From contig CM043953.1 of NCBI GenBank assembly GCA_014529385.2, forward strand, positions 95,189,842 to 95,253,841: a stretch of DNA of 64,000 bases, in the 5' to 3' direction. Below are positions 1 through 13,009 of this stretch, piece by piece (the first letter of the stretch is position 1; every line of letters begins with the position of its first letter). The notes beneath the pieces are model-generated. The model saw only the letters and a program-made list of their open reading frames with translations. It was not told the DNA's origin and did not search any database. The translations under genes were made by a program, and so were the position numbers. The DNA comes from Adiantum capillus-veneris. Taxonomy: Eukaryota > Streptophyta > Polypodiopsida > Polypodiales > Pteridaceae.

Positions 1-1158
1 TATTTTGGGGGGGAAATTTGAATTCAATAAACTAGCCATTTTGCTTGTTTGAATTCAAAAGATCTCCTTTGATTTCTTTCTTAATACTAGAGCCTTGACT
101 TCCTTAAATTGCCAAATAAAGAGGCCCTCCTAGACCCCATTCTCTTCCTAATGGGCTTGGTTCCCTTTGTGGACTGATCTCGTCTTTAGGGCATGGCACT
201 TTACTATATGTGCAAGCTCTCATTCACCGCATCACTCTTGAAGATCACACCATTGCAAAAGTTGTGTGGTGTGAGTGTGTATGCAGCGAGTGTAGAGTGA
301 TGAACTATGTATGTGGATGTAGTAATCACCACTAAATGAGTGAGGAACCTTATTTTTTTATGTAGAAAGAATAGATGTCTAGCCCTAGGACAAGGCACAT
401 GCCACCTTTACCCCCAACAACTCCCAAGGGAAATTTGCTGCTTGTTTATGGTAGTGATGTATGTGAGCACACTTAGGACTATTGGGGAACTTTTTTCCCT
501 CACTAGAATTATTGTCCCACCCATGCTATGTATATATGCCCATCACTCTAGGGATAAATGATATTTTATTTGCATAACAATCAGTACATTCTCCATAATG
601 TGCATTGAGCTTCTTCTCTATCTCCAGGTGTGCATTCAACCACAAAAGTCGTTTAGTATTATTGGTTTTCATTGACTCAAACTTCTCAATGGGTGTTTTT
701 GACACATCTCTATATGAATTCTCCTTCAAATTGATACGGATAATTGATCCAACTTTCTTGAGGTAAATCAATTGTTGTAAATGTATGACGCTGATAATGA
801 ATTTTGTACAAAGAAATTACCACTCTTTTCAGCAAACCAAGAGATCTTTCCACATGTTCAGAAGGTGAATTTTGTGTACAAAAGGTTTCTCCACATAATT
901 ACCATACTTGTTTTGTAGCTATGGTGGTACATGCTCCACTACATAATATGGCTACAGATTTCACTTCACCATACTTGATATTTATAGTTATGTTGCTCTC
1001 TTTTCCTTCACGATAGGCTCCCACTTTGTTGACTGGAACATGATATATCCCTTTTCCTAGACATTTCTATCTTTGCCATTGAAGATTTACTCTTGGATTA
1101 TGTTGGGGGAACCATTGTAGCATATCTCCTATGGCTCAATAAAAATGTCAATCCGAAT
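1..1158. other. AT-rich spacer, no gene recognised
   Basis: Only short open frames occur here and none resembles a known family. I see no LTR ends, primer site or tandem structure. It is probably old decayed repeat sequence. Confidence 0.5.
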
Positions 1159-1432
1159 AGATAAGCTACCCGGATAAGGCATGGAAAGACTCTCATATGT
1201 AGTGAGTTAATCAAGCCAACATGAATGGTTGAGTCAATGTTGTGACATTGGCCAATGGAGGAGGTAAGCCAAAAGATTGGAAATCTCCAATTAGTAGATA
1301 AGCTACCTGGCTAGGAGGGTATGGAAACACTCTCACAGCTAGTGAGATAAACAAGAAAACATGAATGGTTGAGTCAATACAGTGACATTGGACAATGGAG
1401 GAGGTAAGCCACAAGATCAGCAATCTTCAATT
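1159..1432. repeat. 137-bp tandem duplication, two copies
   Basis: A unit beginning AGATAAGCTACC at 1159 recurs at 1296, a period of 137 bp. Both copies share blocks such as CATGAATGGTTGAGTCAAT and CAATGGAGGAGGTAAGCC, and they differ by scattered substitutions. No coding function is visible; the duplication looks old and noncoding. Confidence 0.85.
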
Positions 1433-2087
1433 TCAATCTCCTCAATTGCATCAACCCAATCAAACATTCTAATGACTTCAATGATGCATATCAATGGAAT
1501 CATGCATGCACACACAAAGAAGCGGGATCTATTGCACACAATTAGAGAGTAATTAGCCACTCATTAGTTGATATCTAGCTAATCATGCATAAAAAACCAT
1601 CAATAGAGAGTAGGAGAGGCATAGTGAAAAATAACTAACAGTAGTGATTAGTGTTAGTCAAGTCAGATAAGCATGAAGAATATCAAGGCTCCATAGTCAT
1701 ACCCCACATGAGCTCTTACTAGATGTGTTGATCAACAAATGAGGCTAAGAACCCCAGTTCCATTTACACATTGCCTTATATACCTAGGGTTAAAAATATG
1801 CAATGTTTGAGGTGACCAAGGCCTTTAGAGTTCCACACTTACTATATTCTCTACCTTGACACTAATAACTGATATAAATCTTGATAGCTTGGAACCCACA
1901 TTGAGATCATATCTCATCATGATTATTAGAATGGCTAAAAATTAATTGGGAAACTATATTCCAAAGCAATGTCAGGAAATTGTGTAACTCCAACTTTTGC
2001 TACTTATTTGTATTCGTTCTTGATGTGTAGATGCTAGTCTAGGGCCTTTAGCACTAATATTGTTAAATGACATCACCTAGTTAAGAT
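1433..2087. other. Spacer, nothing recognised
   Basis: Ordinary AT-rich sequence with no domain, LTR end or repeat structure that I can support. Confidence 0.45.
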
Positions 2088-2104
2088 CCCCCCCCCCCCC
2101 CCCC

Positions 2105-2135
<31 letters not shown>
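2088..2135. repeat. Poly-C tract
   Basis: A run of about 48 C residues broken by one T at 2105. Its true length may be uncertain because long homopolymers are prone to sequencing and assembly error. Confidence 0.9.
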
Positions 2136-2488
2136 TTCCCTTCTGATTTTAGTACACGTTTGTGAGCACTATTAAGAAGTGCTTGTGGAGGTCGGAAAGC
2201 TATTGTTTGGTTGTTGACGAGGTTTGTTGTCATCATGAGTTTGATGAGTTTGTTGGGGTGAGGTTTCTTTTCTAGTAGTATCTTGAAGGTTCAAAGCTAT
2301 GAGTTGGTGTTGTAGCAATGTCCATTGCTATAGTATAATGGTTGGCTTTTCTCATCATTTATGAGATGTATCTACAAGAGAAGTATAGAGTTGAGGGATT
2401 TAGATTAGTGTCTAATGCCATAGATAACCATAGAGAAAAAACCCATTGGGAAAAAGGTGCCTTTGGTATGTGTACATCCCAGTGTAGT

Positions 2489-2626
2489 CACTTCTCAAAA
2501 GTCCCCTACATCATGTGTTCTCATGAGATTATTAATGATACCTCAGTATACATGTTACATTTACACTATGCACATATTTTAAAAAAAAACCCACCTCCCT
2601 CTAATGTACACATAAAAGTATACATT
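2489..2626 (+). repeat. Dispersed repeat, copy A
   Basis: This stretch matches the reverse complement of 26055-26192. Shared landmarks, in order, are TCAAAAG, a TATTAAT/GATACCTCA block, TACATTTACACTA, an ATTTTAAAAA run, CCCACC and GTATACAT. It is a second copy of one dispersed element in opposite orientation. The translated frames are also similar, but that may simply follow from the DNA similarity. Confidence 0.7.
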
Positions 2627-2689
2627 TGTGACTATTAATATAATTTCCTCTACGATTAACTCATGTGATATGATACCCATTTTTAAAAG

Positions 2690-3207
2690 TGTCTGCCCTG
2701 GGATTATCGTGATTCCAAAAGTGCATCAAACTCGCACACTGCACGAAGACTGAAAATCTGAAATGTTTGGCATATGGTCCATGTGAGATGATTATCAAAA
2801 AATCAGTAAAGAATTTGCAAATTGTTCCTTCTTCAAATTTGTTGACCATGGAAAAATGACGGGTGCAGTGGGCAATATTTTTAGCTTTTTATTTAAGAAG
2901 GAGAAAAAAAATATTTAAAATAGTGTTGATGTGCACAGTTTGTAGGGAAACACCTTCATATGCACACTGTCTTCCACATTGTCTTTTGAACTTCCACAAG
3001 AGTATACATCACTCTCATCTCAGCTCACAAGATCCCATTGTGTTCTCACAAAGCTTCCAAGATTTCTTGATCTCACCATCGCCACCGAGAGCAAGCAAGT
3101 TATCACCTTGAAGCTCTCAACATTGCCATGCTCTCCGCGACCACCATGTACTCTGAGACCACTTGAAAAGTGTGCCAATGTGATGTGTGTGTGTGTGTGT
3201 GTGTTGG

Positions 3208-3247
<40 letters not shown>

Positions 3248-3402
3248 ATAGCATGTGGATGGAGCAACTCACCACAATGTGTGTGAGAGATATCCCCTTG
3301 TTCTTCTATCTAGTAAAGAATAAGGTGCGTACAAGTGATGGGCAATTGAATGCCTCTAGCATGTCCAATTGGGGTAAGAGGCCCACTGCCTTTAACCCAA
3401 CA
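2690..3402 (-). mobile_element. Relic of a copia leader plus one LTR
   Basis: The stretch 2690-3163 resembles the leader next to the primer site of the copia element at 45060-45490, with matches such as AACTCGCACAC, AATTTGCAAA and CATACATCACTCTCA. A decayed primer site (CTCTGAGACCACTTG; intact version CTCTGATACCAATTG) leads into a probable LTR, 3164-3402, that begins TGAAAAG and ends CCCAACA. The coding part and the other LTR are not visible. Orientation is minus, from the primer-site side. Confidence 0.6.
3184..3245. repeat. (TG)n followed by (GA)n microsatellite
   Basis: TG repeats at 3184-3204 and GA repeats at 3210-3245, inside the relic LTR. The copia LTRs near 41832 and 45496 also carry GA-rich tracts, so the tract may have grown from an LTR-encoded seed. 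Confidence 0.9.
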
Positions 3403-3976
3403 ATATGCATACATAGAAATGCATGAAAAAAAAATGTTATGCAAGAAAGGTTTGTGAAGGTTTCTTAAAAAAAAAGGTGTATCTATAAAACCGTACGGCA
3501 TAGCTTTACAAGCTAGCACTACTTTAAGGAGGGATTTTGCTATTGAGGATCTAGGATCGATCTCATCTTATTGTGCACTATGTGTGAGTGAAATACTCTA
3601 TAACACTCCACCATTTTTACATTAATAGACTTTTACTCTTATGCTAATCTCTTCTAGCATGAGCGACATCACTCAGATAGGCTCAACTTCTCTAGCTTAA
3701 GTATAAGATTGATAACTAGGATGCTCAACACAAATTTTGTTAATACTTGAGTATTTTATGTTTAGGTGAGCCAATAACTAAAACACAAGGAAACTTGAAT
3801 TTCTTGAGAGAAATGATCCACCAGGGTTCTTTGATGTAGAGGCAAATGCTATCACTTCTTCCACTATTGTCATTTTGAAAGACCCACTTCAGCTTTTCCT
3901 TTGTCATAAATGTAAGATTTTTTGACACTTGCAGTTTTCAATCTGGCATTAGTGATACTTACAATAGTTACTTATT
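3403..3976. other. Spacer, no gene recognised
   Basis: No domain or repeat boundary is seen apart from the ATTAC at 3977-3981 that forms the left target duplication of the next element. Confidence 0.5.
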
Positions 3977-3981
3977 ATTAC

Positions 3982-4203
3982 TCATTGGGTGCTAATGTGG
4001 AGTGTCCAAGAGAGGGAAGCATGCAAGAGAGGGGAGAAGAGAATTGGGGAAGGGGATGAAGCACATTATGTTTGGGTTGGTGGAGAGGAAAGTGAGAGAG
4101 TCAACTCTCTCACTTTGGACTCTCTCACTTTCTCTCCCTATTTTGATTAGACAATGTAAGGGTAAGGGTGGTTTCCCAGGGCCACGTGGCCTACATCCCA
4201 ACA
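3982..4203 (-). repeat. 3' LTR of copia-1
   Basis: 222 bp ending CATCCCAACA. It matches 9975-10181 over most of its length, including AAGAGAATTGGGGAAGGGGA and AGAGGAAAGTGAGAGAGTCAA. It carries an extra duplicated CTCTCACTTT segment. Confidence 0.88.
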
Positions 4204-4290
4204 ACCTCCCACTCAAAGGTCACGGTGGGTGGCCAATAGTGGCATCAATATAGTTAGTCTTTACAAATTTGATGAAGCATCTTCTAGGCT

Positions 4291-7200
4291 TCATCCTACA
4301 CCCATAATTTCTATGCAATGTGTCAATCGCTCCGAGGCTAGGCTCTTTGTGAGAGCATCTATGGGGTTGTTGTCAATGTGAACCTTGACAAGCTCAATGT
4401 ACTTTCCAGTTAATGCATCTCGTATGACATGGTATCTAACCTCTACGTGTTTCAACTTCGAGTGAAACACCGGATTCTTTGCCAAATCAATGGCACTCTG
4501 ACTATCACAATGTACTACTCGAACCTCGTGAATGCCAAAATCTCCCACTAGAAGAGCTAACCATATGGCTTCCTTTCTTGTGTTAGATGCAACAACATAT
4601 TCTACCTCAGTGGTAGATGAAGACGTGCAATATTGTAGAGATGATCACGAAGAGATAGCTTCCCCAACAAACATGAACACATATCCAAATGGGGATCTTC
4701 TATGATCCACACAACCCGCATAATCCGCATACGTGTACAATATCAAGACGCATCGATATTGTATGTAGATGCATATCGATATTGTATGTATCTTGATATT
4801 GTATCAATGCATCTACATACAATATCAAGATGATTAAAGAACCATCATTCAACTTGTTTGTGCATAAGCAGTGATCGTCTTGACTTCTTGTGTAACCCTG
4901 AGACTGCATGAATTTGAAGAGTTTTGAATACCACTTCCTTAAACCTTGCTTGAGGCCATAGAGTGCGTTTTAAGTCTACAAACCAATTCTTCTCTTGTTG
5001 ATTTTTAGGTTTCACATACGAAACCCTCTGGTTGTTTCATGTAGACATCTTCATCTAGATCCCCGTGAAGAAATGTTGTGTTCACGTCCATTTGAACAAG
5101 TTCCATGTCCTGGATAGAAACCAAGCCAAGCAGAGTGCAAAGTGTAGTCATCTTGACTATTGGAGAGAAAATCTCATCGAAATCCGCACCTTTTGATGTT
5201 TGAAATCCTTGGCAACTAGATGAGCCTTGTACCTAGTCTCATGATCTTCCATTGTTTACTTCTACTTGAATACCCACTTGCAAGGTAAAGCATTTTTTCC
5301 TTTTGGTAATTCAACCAAATCCCATGTTTCATTAGCCACAATTGAATTGTATTCTAACTGCATAGTCTGCTCCCACTTAACGCTATCGTCCATTTGTATA
5401 GATTCTTTGTAGCAGGTTGGCTCTCCACCCTTAGTGAGCAAAATGTGGTGTATACCTGGCTCAAACCGCTTGGTTGCACGTGATACTCTTATAGAGTGTC
5501 TGAGTGCCTGACTGCTAGACATTGCTCTCTCGGGAGTAATAGTAGTATCTTGCACTTGACGATTGGGTGCAACACTACTGAATTGAGTTGTTTTAGAGGC
5601 TACATCCTCAAAACGAACACGTCTGTACTCAAATTCTTTGATGGGCTTCTTGTACATTTTTTATTCATTGAAAATATTGTGTGAGCTACAAGACAATAGC
5701 CCATCTCTCCATTTGCACCATAGCCGATAAATATGCATTTGTGTGATTTGGGATCTAAATTGTGACGAATTTATTTGGACACATGTGCATATGCCTCACA
5801 TGCAAATACTCATAAATGCTCATATCTTGGTGTTTTCCCAGTCCGTAATTCCTCTAGAATTTTGAAATTCAAAGGAGAACTAGGTGACATGTTGATGATG
5901 TGGAGTGTTGTTAGAACAACTTCCATCCAAAACTCTAGAATAAGATTTGCCATAGAAATCATAGAGATAACTCACTCTTCAATCGTGAAGTTTATTCTTT
6001 CAACTATCCCATTTTGTGCAGGTGTGTATGGAGCAGTAAACTACCGACAAATGCCTCTTTGATTGCAAAAAAATCTTGAACTTCATGGAGACATATTCTC
6101 CACCATCGTCTGTTTGAAAAGCTTTGATATTTTTTTGTGATTGGTTCTCAACCATGGCAAGTAATTTTTGGAACGTAGAAAAGACCTCTTCCTTACACTT
6201 AAGGAGATGCACCGATTGGTAGAATCATCTATGAAGGTGAAAAAGTAGTTTGCCCCCCATAGAGTTTTATGTGGCATTAGACCACACAAATCACTGTGCA
6301 CTAAGTCTAGGGGTTCGCCTAGTTTCTTGTTTAATGGCAAAGATGTCAACGTAGTCTGGTTTCTGTATAGAGAATGGTCACGCTATGGAAAGTCCGTGTA
6401 ATACAACATAGGTAAGTAGCCAAAACACTAAAGTGTTTTCATTCCATTTTGGCTAATATCCCCTAGACGGCTATGCCACAACTCAGTAGACGAAAGCTCG
6501 GTAACATAGATAGAGTGTTCGTTGACACTCGAAACAAACATAGAGTACAAGGATCCGTTTTTACAACCTTTCATCATGAAAAGGTTGTTCTTGTGGATTA
6601 GACAAGAACAATTACCAAAACCTATAGTGAAGCAAAGATCATCCAATTGCCCTATAGAAATCAAGCTCTTTGTAAGCTTGGTCACATGTCTGACATTCTG
6701 AAACACAAAGTTAGTGCCATTATGCATCTCAAGTTTCACATCACCAATGCCAATAATGTCAAGCTCATAGGAATCACCAAGCTTGAATATGTCGTGCATG
6801 GATACAAAACACTCATCATGTGCAACCAAAGCATGTGAAGTGAGATCTAAAGTGAAAATGAGAACATCTGAGGGATCTGTTGTCATCTCTACATGAATCT
6901 CTGATGGCATAGTGTTCATCATTGGAGGAGGAACATCCTCGACTGTAGTGGTAGGTATGCGAGACTCAAGCACATTTCCTCAATGTTTACTGTACTCTTT
7001 TCTTTGCCAAAATTATCTATTTGCATCTTTTTTTGATCTCTTAGGAAACTGTGAGAATCCTTTTTGTAATGGCGCTTCTTATGGAAATAGTAACACTCGA
7101 CATTTCTTGCACTGCGGTCTCTAGTGGAGTTCTTGTGTCTGCTAGGACTACAAGGATTTTGCTCTCTACTTTTGCTTCTGTATATCTTCCTGTAACGGCC

Positions 7201-7837
7201 TCTTTCCTTCCTTGAACTGCCAGCCATATATGCATCTCCATGACTAGCACCGTCGAGAGATTTATGTCAAATTTCTTTAGTGAGCAACGCATTTGTGACA
7301 TCATTGAATTCTAACTTGCCATTAGGAGCTGAACTGCTAATGGTTGTGCAAAATATGGCCCATGAACTGGGTAAAAGCATAACAAGAATATAAACTTGAG
7401 TTCGTTGTCAAACTCCTTAAAGCCTTGAGATGTCAACTGACTGAACAAGGAGTTGAACTCATTTAAGTGACTAAAAACTGTGCTACCTTGTTTCATGTTG
7501 AGCTTCATGAACTTTTTCATGTGATAAAAACTTTTTTGGATGCACTTTTTCACTTCCATGTTGAACATAAGCTATCCCAAAGATCCTTGGTTGTTGTCTT
7601 CCGTATGATAGTGAAGAACACAGACTCGACTAGATATAGACGTATCGTATCCATGGCTCTCTCATCCAAAAGCTCCCACTGAGTTTGTGTATAGTCATCA
7701 TCATGTGCATGCTCTTTCAACGGTTCTGATAGACCTTTGTTTGTCAAAACATCTTTCATGCGCTCTTTCCACATGGTGAAGTTGATGCCATCCAACTTGC
7801 GAATGAAATGCTCCTCCTTTTTTGAAGAAGAAACCAT
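4291..7837 (-). pseudogene. copia-1 gag-pol relic
   Basis: Read right to left. Gag starts at the Met at 7837 (MVSSSKKEEHF) and continues to about 6920 with a decayed zinc knuckle. The protease and pre-integrase region is 6973-6428, where the usual DSG is lost but the LWHSRLG motif remains. Integrase is 6349-6000, with the first Asp in LVHSDLCG and the second in TDDGGEY visible; the Glu region is broken. RT is about 5660-4700, with the box altered from YVDD to YVDA. RNase H ends at 4291, with DSQSAI and the HVEVRYH and DALTK motifs. Frameshifts and stops separate these blocks, so no polyprotein can be made. Confidence 0.85.
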
Positions 7838-9974
7838 CCATAACAAGAGGGTTTGAGAGGCGCCAAACTATGGCAAGAAGCTGCAAAAATTTGGGCAGAG
7901 TTACCTTTGTATCGAGAGTAAAATCTCAAGTAAAATAGGCTCAAAAGTGCCAACAATGAAAGTCATGACTCGTGGGGAGGAAATCTGGCAGAGTCTCCTT
8001 TGTATGAGGAGTCAAAACTCAACTCAAAATACGCATAAATGTGCTAACTGCACTAACTAGGCATTCAAAAGCTTATACTTTCACTGCGAATGTGATTTCC
8101 AACTCAGCGTCAAATGAATATAAAACCGTTCAGATACATTTCGTATGGCAAGAGTACCAAAAGTGGGGAACTCTAGCTACCTATATCACCGAAGGTGTCT
8201 CAACATTCGAGCACACCCTAGCTCAAAGAAAATATCAAACTATTGAACCTCCAAAGGCTAATGCAGAAACAAATGGACTAGCCACAGTCTCAGAAAGGGC
8301 TCTTCTGGTCCGAGTCTCATAAACAATCGGGAAAAACTACCAAAATAGCCAAAAATGGCTCCACACGTAGTATAGTGGGCAATGTCCACAACTCAACGTA
8401 CATGAATGAACCGCGCTCAAACAGGCACCAAGAAATGCTAAATGTAGGTAAAGTGATCTCTATGGGGAGATCTGCCCTCAAAAGAGCTTAGTAGCACTAG
8501 ATGTACTCACACAAAAATGCATCTGTCTCAACCCATCTGTCCGCAAAGAGTTTGCTATCAAAATGACTACCAAATTGCTTGAAAAACCGATGTGTCTAGA
8601 AACCTGGAGAATTTGTGTGTAAACTGATAAAAAATCCCCTTCTAACTTGTAACCTGTGTGTCTGTGTTGCTATGTGCCGATTTTTTCCGCCGGGCAGAAT
8701 ACGCTAGTCGAATAGCCACCAAAGGTGTTGTAGCCAAAAACCATGTTGTAGAGCACGATCGATGCGCTCGGTGCCGCTGCCGAGTGTCACTCCTCTATGA
8801 TAGAGATACCTCACCCGTGAATGTGGTAGGCACAGCATTGTCGATCGCGAAAAAAAAGTCGTTCACATGAAACCGGTGTCGAGTCGGATGTCAAAAATCC
8901 AGATGTAATAGGAGTAATGTCGAGCCGATGCCGAAACATGAGAATCAGTGTCGAAGCGTCTCTAATCGCCAATGTCGATGTCGTCTCTTACCGTCGGATG
9001 AGAGAGGCTAGCCGAATAGCCATAGGAAAAAACGAATCATCGATGTCGACGTCCTCTCTCGTCGGGAGACGGGAGTGGATAGCCAAATATCCGTAGATAG
9101 GTATCGAAAATCGATGCACCAAGCCGACGCATCAATGTTGGATGCCTTAAAGAAGCACATGTAGACATCGAGAAAAAAATACCAAAATTGGTGTCAAAAT
9201 CAATGTCGGGTCACCAAAAACCGACTTCAAGAAGAGGGAGAAAAATCATCAAAAAAATCTACAAAATCGGACTAATACCGGGTGCATGAGCGCGTGCCAA
9301 AAGAGGTAGACTCAATCTCTACCTCTCACTCGCTCGCTATTTCTCTCCCTCTATCTTTGGAACCGTCTCTTCACACCCTTGCCCAAGTGTATGAACAACC
9401 CCTTGCATACACTCTTCTTCAAAAAAATTGGCTTCACTTATATGCTTAGTTACTGTCAAAAACCTATGTGAATATGTTTGTGTGCATCACACACACACTT
9501 TCTTTCTTGCTTGATTTGTTGCCCTAATGAAGCCTAGGAAATGGCTTCCAAGCTTTTCAAAAGTCTAAGGTTGATTTAATGGCAACAACAAATCTCCATC
9601 TTTCATTTATGTAGACATCTAGCTAGACATATATACCTCCAAAAAAATTCCCTTTTGCTTCCAAGCTCACAATCCTTAAACTTTTCCAAAATCAAACATT
9701 CTAGTTCAATTTCAAAGCAAAAGACAAAGCTTTGTTTTTTTGTTGCTCCAGAGTCATTGTTTCTACAGAGATGCCATGGCTTCTCTCAAAGATTCCCCCT
9801 TCTCCTCGAGAGGGGCTGCACACGCAAGAGAAACCAAGATCTGTGATCTCGCCCAATTTATGCGGATCCACCCCGAATCACTCTGATCCAGTTTTGCAAA
9901 GCGTTGAGCTTTGTTTGAACTCCGTTGCCGCTAAGAGACCACCATCATCACCTAGCCATAGATCTGATACCAAT
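7838..9974 (-). other. Long leader of copia-1
   Basis: About 2.1 kb between the 5' LTR and gag with no coding frame I recognise. It contains a stretch rich in GTCGATGTCG-like words (about 8700-9200). Parts resemble the leader of the copia element at 41832-45686, so long leaders seem typical of this copia group. Confidence 0.6.
9962..9973 (-). other. Primer-binding site of copia-1
   Basis: The minus strand reads TGGTATCAGATC just inside the right LTR. This is one base from TGGTATCAGAGC, the sequence complementary to plant initiator tRNA-Met that copia elements usually use. Confidence 0.8.
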
Positions 9975-10181
9975 TGATGGAGCGCTAATGCAGAGTCTGC
10001 AAGAGAGGGGAGCATACAAGACAAGGGAGAAGAGAATTGGGGAAGGGGATGAAGCACAGTCTCTTTGGGTTAGTGGAGAGGAAAGTGAGAGAGTCAAGTC
10101 TCTCATTTTCTCTCCCTATATTGATTAGGTAAAGTAAGGGTAAGGGTGGTTTCCCACGGCCACCTAGCCTACATCCCAACA
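9975..10181 (-). repeat. 5' LTR of copia-1
   Basis: 207 bp, TGATGG to CCCAACA on the plus strand, paired with 3982-4203 and followed directly by the ATTAC duplication. Confidence 0.88.
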
Positions 10182-10186
10182 ATTAC

Positions 10187-12189
10187 CACTTAGAAAGTGT
10201 AATAATAGCATTGTATCTCCTTTGTAGCTCTACTGTTGGCCTAGATTGAGGATAACATCTATAGCAGTCTCCTGTGCCAGGAATCACTTGAAATTCTACA
10301 TGCTCTTTATGCTTCTTGATGCTGATAGTAGCAACCAGCATTTTCAATTGATTTGCAACATTATATCCAACTCTTTGTTGTCTTTTTTACATTGAAAAAT
10401 CTCTAGTAATCTTTGATTTTTTCTAAAACCATATTGCACTTTTCTTCTTTATCGAAAAGAGCGATGCATAGGACACTTTCTTTATTTGCACTACTCAGTA
10501 CTACTGTAGTCCTTGTTGATGGTACTATTAAGGTTAGTTACTCCTTTTCTGCTGAGATCTCATCATGATCTTCCTGGGTCTCTAAGGAAGGTGGCTCAAG
10601 AATTTGTGTTTTTCTAGGACTAATATTTGTACAATCATGTAGTAGTGATGGAGAAACCTTTATACTTCCATTCTGAAGCTCCACTTATGTTGTGGCTGAT
10701 TCGCTTTTTTCAACTTTATTTTGGTTTTTAGAGCCCTTAGTATCCTTTACGTCTTTTCTGGATGGCTCTTCCTTCTTAACATTTTTGGTTGCTACCATTG
10801 GTGTGTTTGATGTGACACCGCTTGCTTTTGCCTCATCTCCTTCAATCTTATTTGAAGTTCTATTGGGTGAAGTTGAAGTATCCACCATAGGCTTTACCTT
10901 CATGTCTGTCTCCGCTTGTGCTATACTCGAGGAAAATTTGTTAAGTCAATGATCTAGATGGATAAGTGTGCCATCACTTCAATAGGTATACCAAGTCAGT
11001 GTAGTCTAGTTGAAGTATCATTGGTGAAGATATGCATATCCACAGCACGCTGTGTTGGTGATGATGTGATGATGTCTATCCGTGATAGTAAGTGTATTTT
11101 TTTTGGGGCAGACCCGAAGATTTTTTCTCAACTGTTTGGCGAGATAAACTATAAGTTTTCGAGAAAAACTGTCAAATTTTTTTCAAGGCTTATAATAGAA
11201 TTAGAAGCAAAATTAGCTTCTCAAACACTATTTAAGTCAAAATGATTAATACGTTGTGGTATGGTATGATTTTCATTTATAAGAGGTAATTTTCTAAATC
11301 TTAGCATATTTTTTCTAATTTACAATGTGTTCTCTAGATAAAACATTACAAATTGGCTCAACCGTGCCGACAACATCCCTACACTTACAACATTTGAAAT
11401 ATTTGCAAAAAAAATCAAAGAAGAGATAGACAAGTTAAAAGCCTGTGGGATTCACCATGGAAAACTTATCACACCAGGTAAGTGCAGGGGAGGGGGGTTT
11501 TTTTATAAGTTACATAAGCTTATAAGTTAGAGGCAGGCCCCCAACAATTTATCTCCCAAGCTTAAAAATAAGGGAGGGGTTATCATATTTATGTGGAGGG
11601 GGGGGAAGGGGAAAATGAGAGGAAGTTTTGTGTTTCAAAATTATGGCTTTCCAAAAGAGGCTATCCTCAAACTTGTGAGTCGATAGCTACAAAGATACAT
11701 GCAACAACTAACATTGCTTTGTATCAATTGCTTGTTTTGTGATTATAGTTCATTTGTTGAGGGATGAAAGCTATAAAGAGTATGTAAATTTACACGGAGA
11801 ACCTAACACAACTTTATAACCATGTTTTTTGAGTAGTTTAGATGGGTCAAAATTGGATGAGTAGCTAGAGTGCAGGCTAAACGAACACATAGTTTGAAAG
11901 TCAAACTAAGACACATTGAGGGTACATCTACTTATCAACAGAAGTGGTTCATTAGTGCGTTGCCAGTCACTATGCTACACGCTCTTTGACTAGTTGTACT
12001 CAGTTAGATCATGGGAGACCTAAATTTTATATGTAAGATAGGGGTATGATAGTTTTTTACATTGATTATCGTATAAGCGTAGAAAGGGGGGTCATATTCC
12101 CTAATATGAGTCATATATAGGGGTTTTATCAAATTTATCCGTTCGCAAGTGGCGTCCCATTTTTTATATAGACAGAGTTGAGTCTATAA
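10187..12189. other. Spacer, no gene recognised
   Basis: Only short low-complexity frames are seen, for example a Lys/Ser/Thr-rich one on the minus strand at 10685-10903. At about 11377-11477 a short plus-strand frame rich in Lys and Glu ends at ACCAG followed by GTAAGT, which could be a decayed exon with a splice donor. I cannot assign it. Confidence 0.4.
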
Positions 12190-12432
12190 AATCAAACACA
12201 TGTAGTGGATGTCACCAATTGTAGTGGTGCCAAAAAGAGTGGTACATTACGAGTATGTATAAATCCCAAAAAGGTGAACACTTCTACAATCAGAGACAAC
12301 CATCCATTGTCTACCACCACCGATCATGTGATTGAAAGAGTCACTGAAAAGGAAGCCTACAACTTTCAAGATGGATTTTTAGGCTATAGCCAAGTCACAA
12401 TCAAGTTGGATTATCTGGTTACCTCTGTTTGA
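12190..12432 (+). pseudogene. Ty3/gypsy reverse transcriptase fragment
   Basis: The frame from 12205 preserves the start of a gypsy RT in order: KKSGTLRVCINPKKVN, like the usual KKNGxxRVCVDYRxLN, then a DNHPLS block and a DGFLGYSQV block, like DGFSGYNQI. It stops before the catalytic YxDD region. No LTR or other pol domain adjoins it, so it is a small isolated relic. Confidence 0.75.
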
Positions 12433-12700
12433 AAATCTGATTTTGTTTTTATTTTGAAATCCATGGCAAGTGTTTTTTAATATAATATTTCTTGAAGTAT
12501 AATTAATGGTCTGGTTATCATTGTTTGACTCTCATTTTAGTGTATATGGATAGGAATGTGATGTTTTGCTTGATGTAAAATTAATTATTTGGTTGCTACT
12601 ATGTGACACTCTGTTTTTGTTTTCATTTTGAATGGTGGTTCACCCAATGTGGGCTACGTTTACAAGAAAGCAGCCACACAATGACTTTAGTACTTCAAAT

Positions 12701-13009
12701 TGTTGGGAATGGGATCATGCTAGAAAGAGAAACATAGCATCAATGCGTGAGTGTGTGGGTAAGCAAGGTTATCACTCAAGTGAATTAGGTTTCAAGATAG
12801 AATTAGCTTGGATTCATAAACACAATCTTGAGTATTGACTTAGCTTAGCACAAGCTCACCATAAACAAGCATGTAGTGCAAAATAGAGTTGTGTTTATTC
12901 ATTCATGAAATGAGCTTTAAGTAGCTCTACAGCCTTGCTCCATAGCATGTGGTATAACTCCACTCTTCTCTCCTTGACTCACACTTTAGGACAAAGCTCA
13001 CACTTTACA
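12701..13009 (-). repeat. 3' LTR of copia-3
   Basis: Begins TGTTGGGAATGG and ends CACTTTACA. It matches 15592-15903 closely, apart from small indels and scattered substitutions. Confidence 0.9.

Larger units (their letters stand above)
3982..10181 (-). mobile_element. Ty1/copia retrotransposon, complete but decayed (copia-1)
   Basis: Two LTRs (3982-4203 and 9975-10181) enclose a minus-strand gag-pol relic. ATTAC flanks both ends (3977-3981 and 10182-10186), a perfect 5-bp target duplication. The primer site lies just inside the right LTR and a purine tract (reverse of ACCTCCCAC) just inside the left one, so transcription ran right to left. The left LTR starts TC instead of TG. Element order from the 5' end is LTR, 2.1-kb leader, gag, protease, integrase, RT, RNase H, LTR, the copia order. 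Many frameshifts and stops make it non-autonomous now. Confidence 0.9.

Noticed and set aside
526-771. Possible small gene on the minus strand
   Set aside because: 81 codons with no recognisable motif or context; indistinguishable from chance.
3187-3426. Cys/Val then Arg/Glu-rich frame
   Set aside because: Product of TG and GA microsatellites in a relic LTR.
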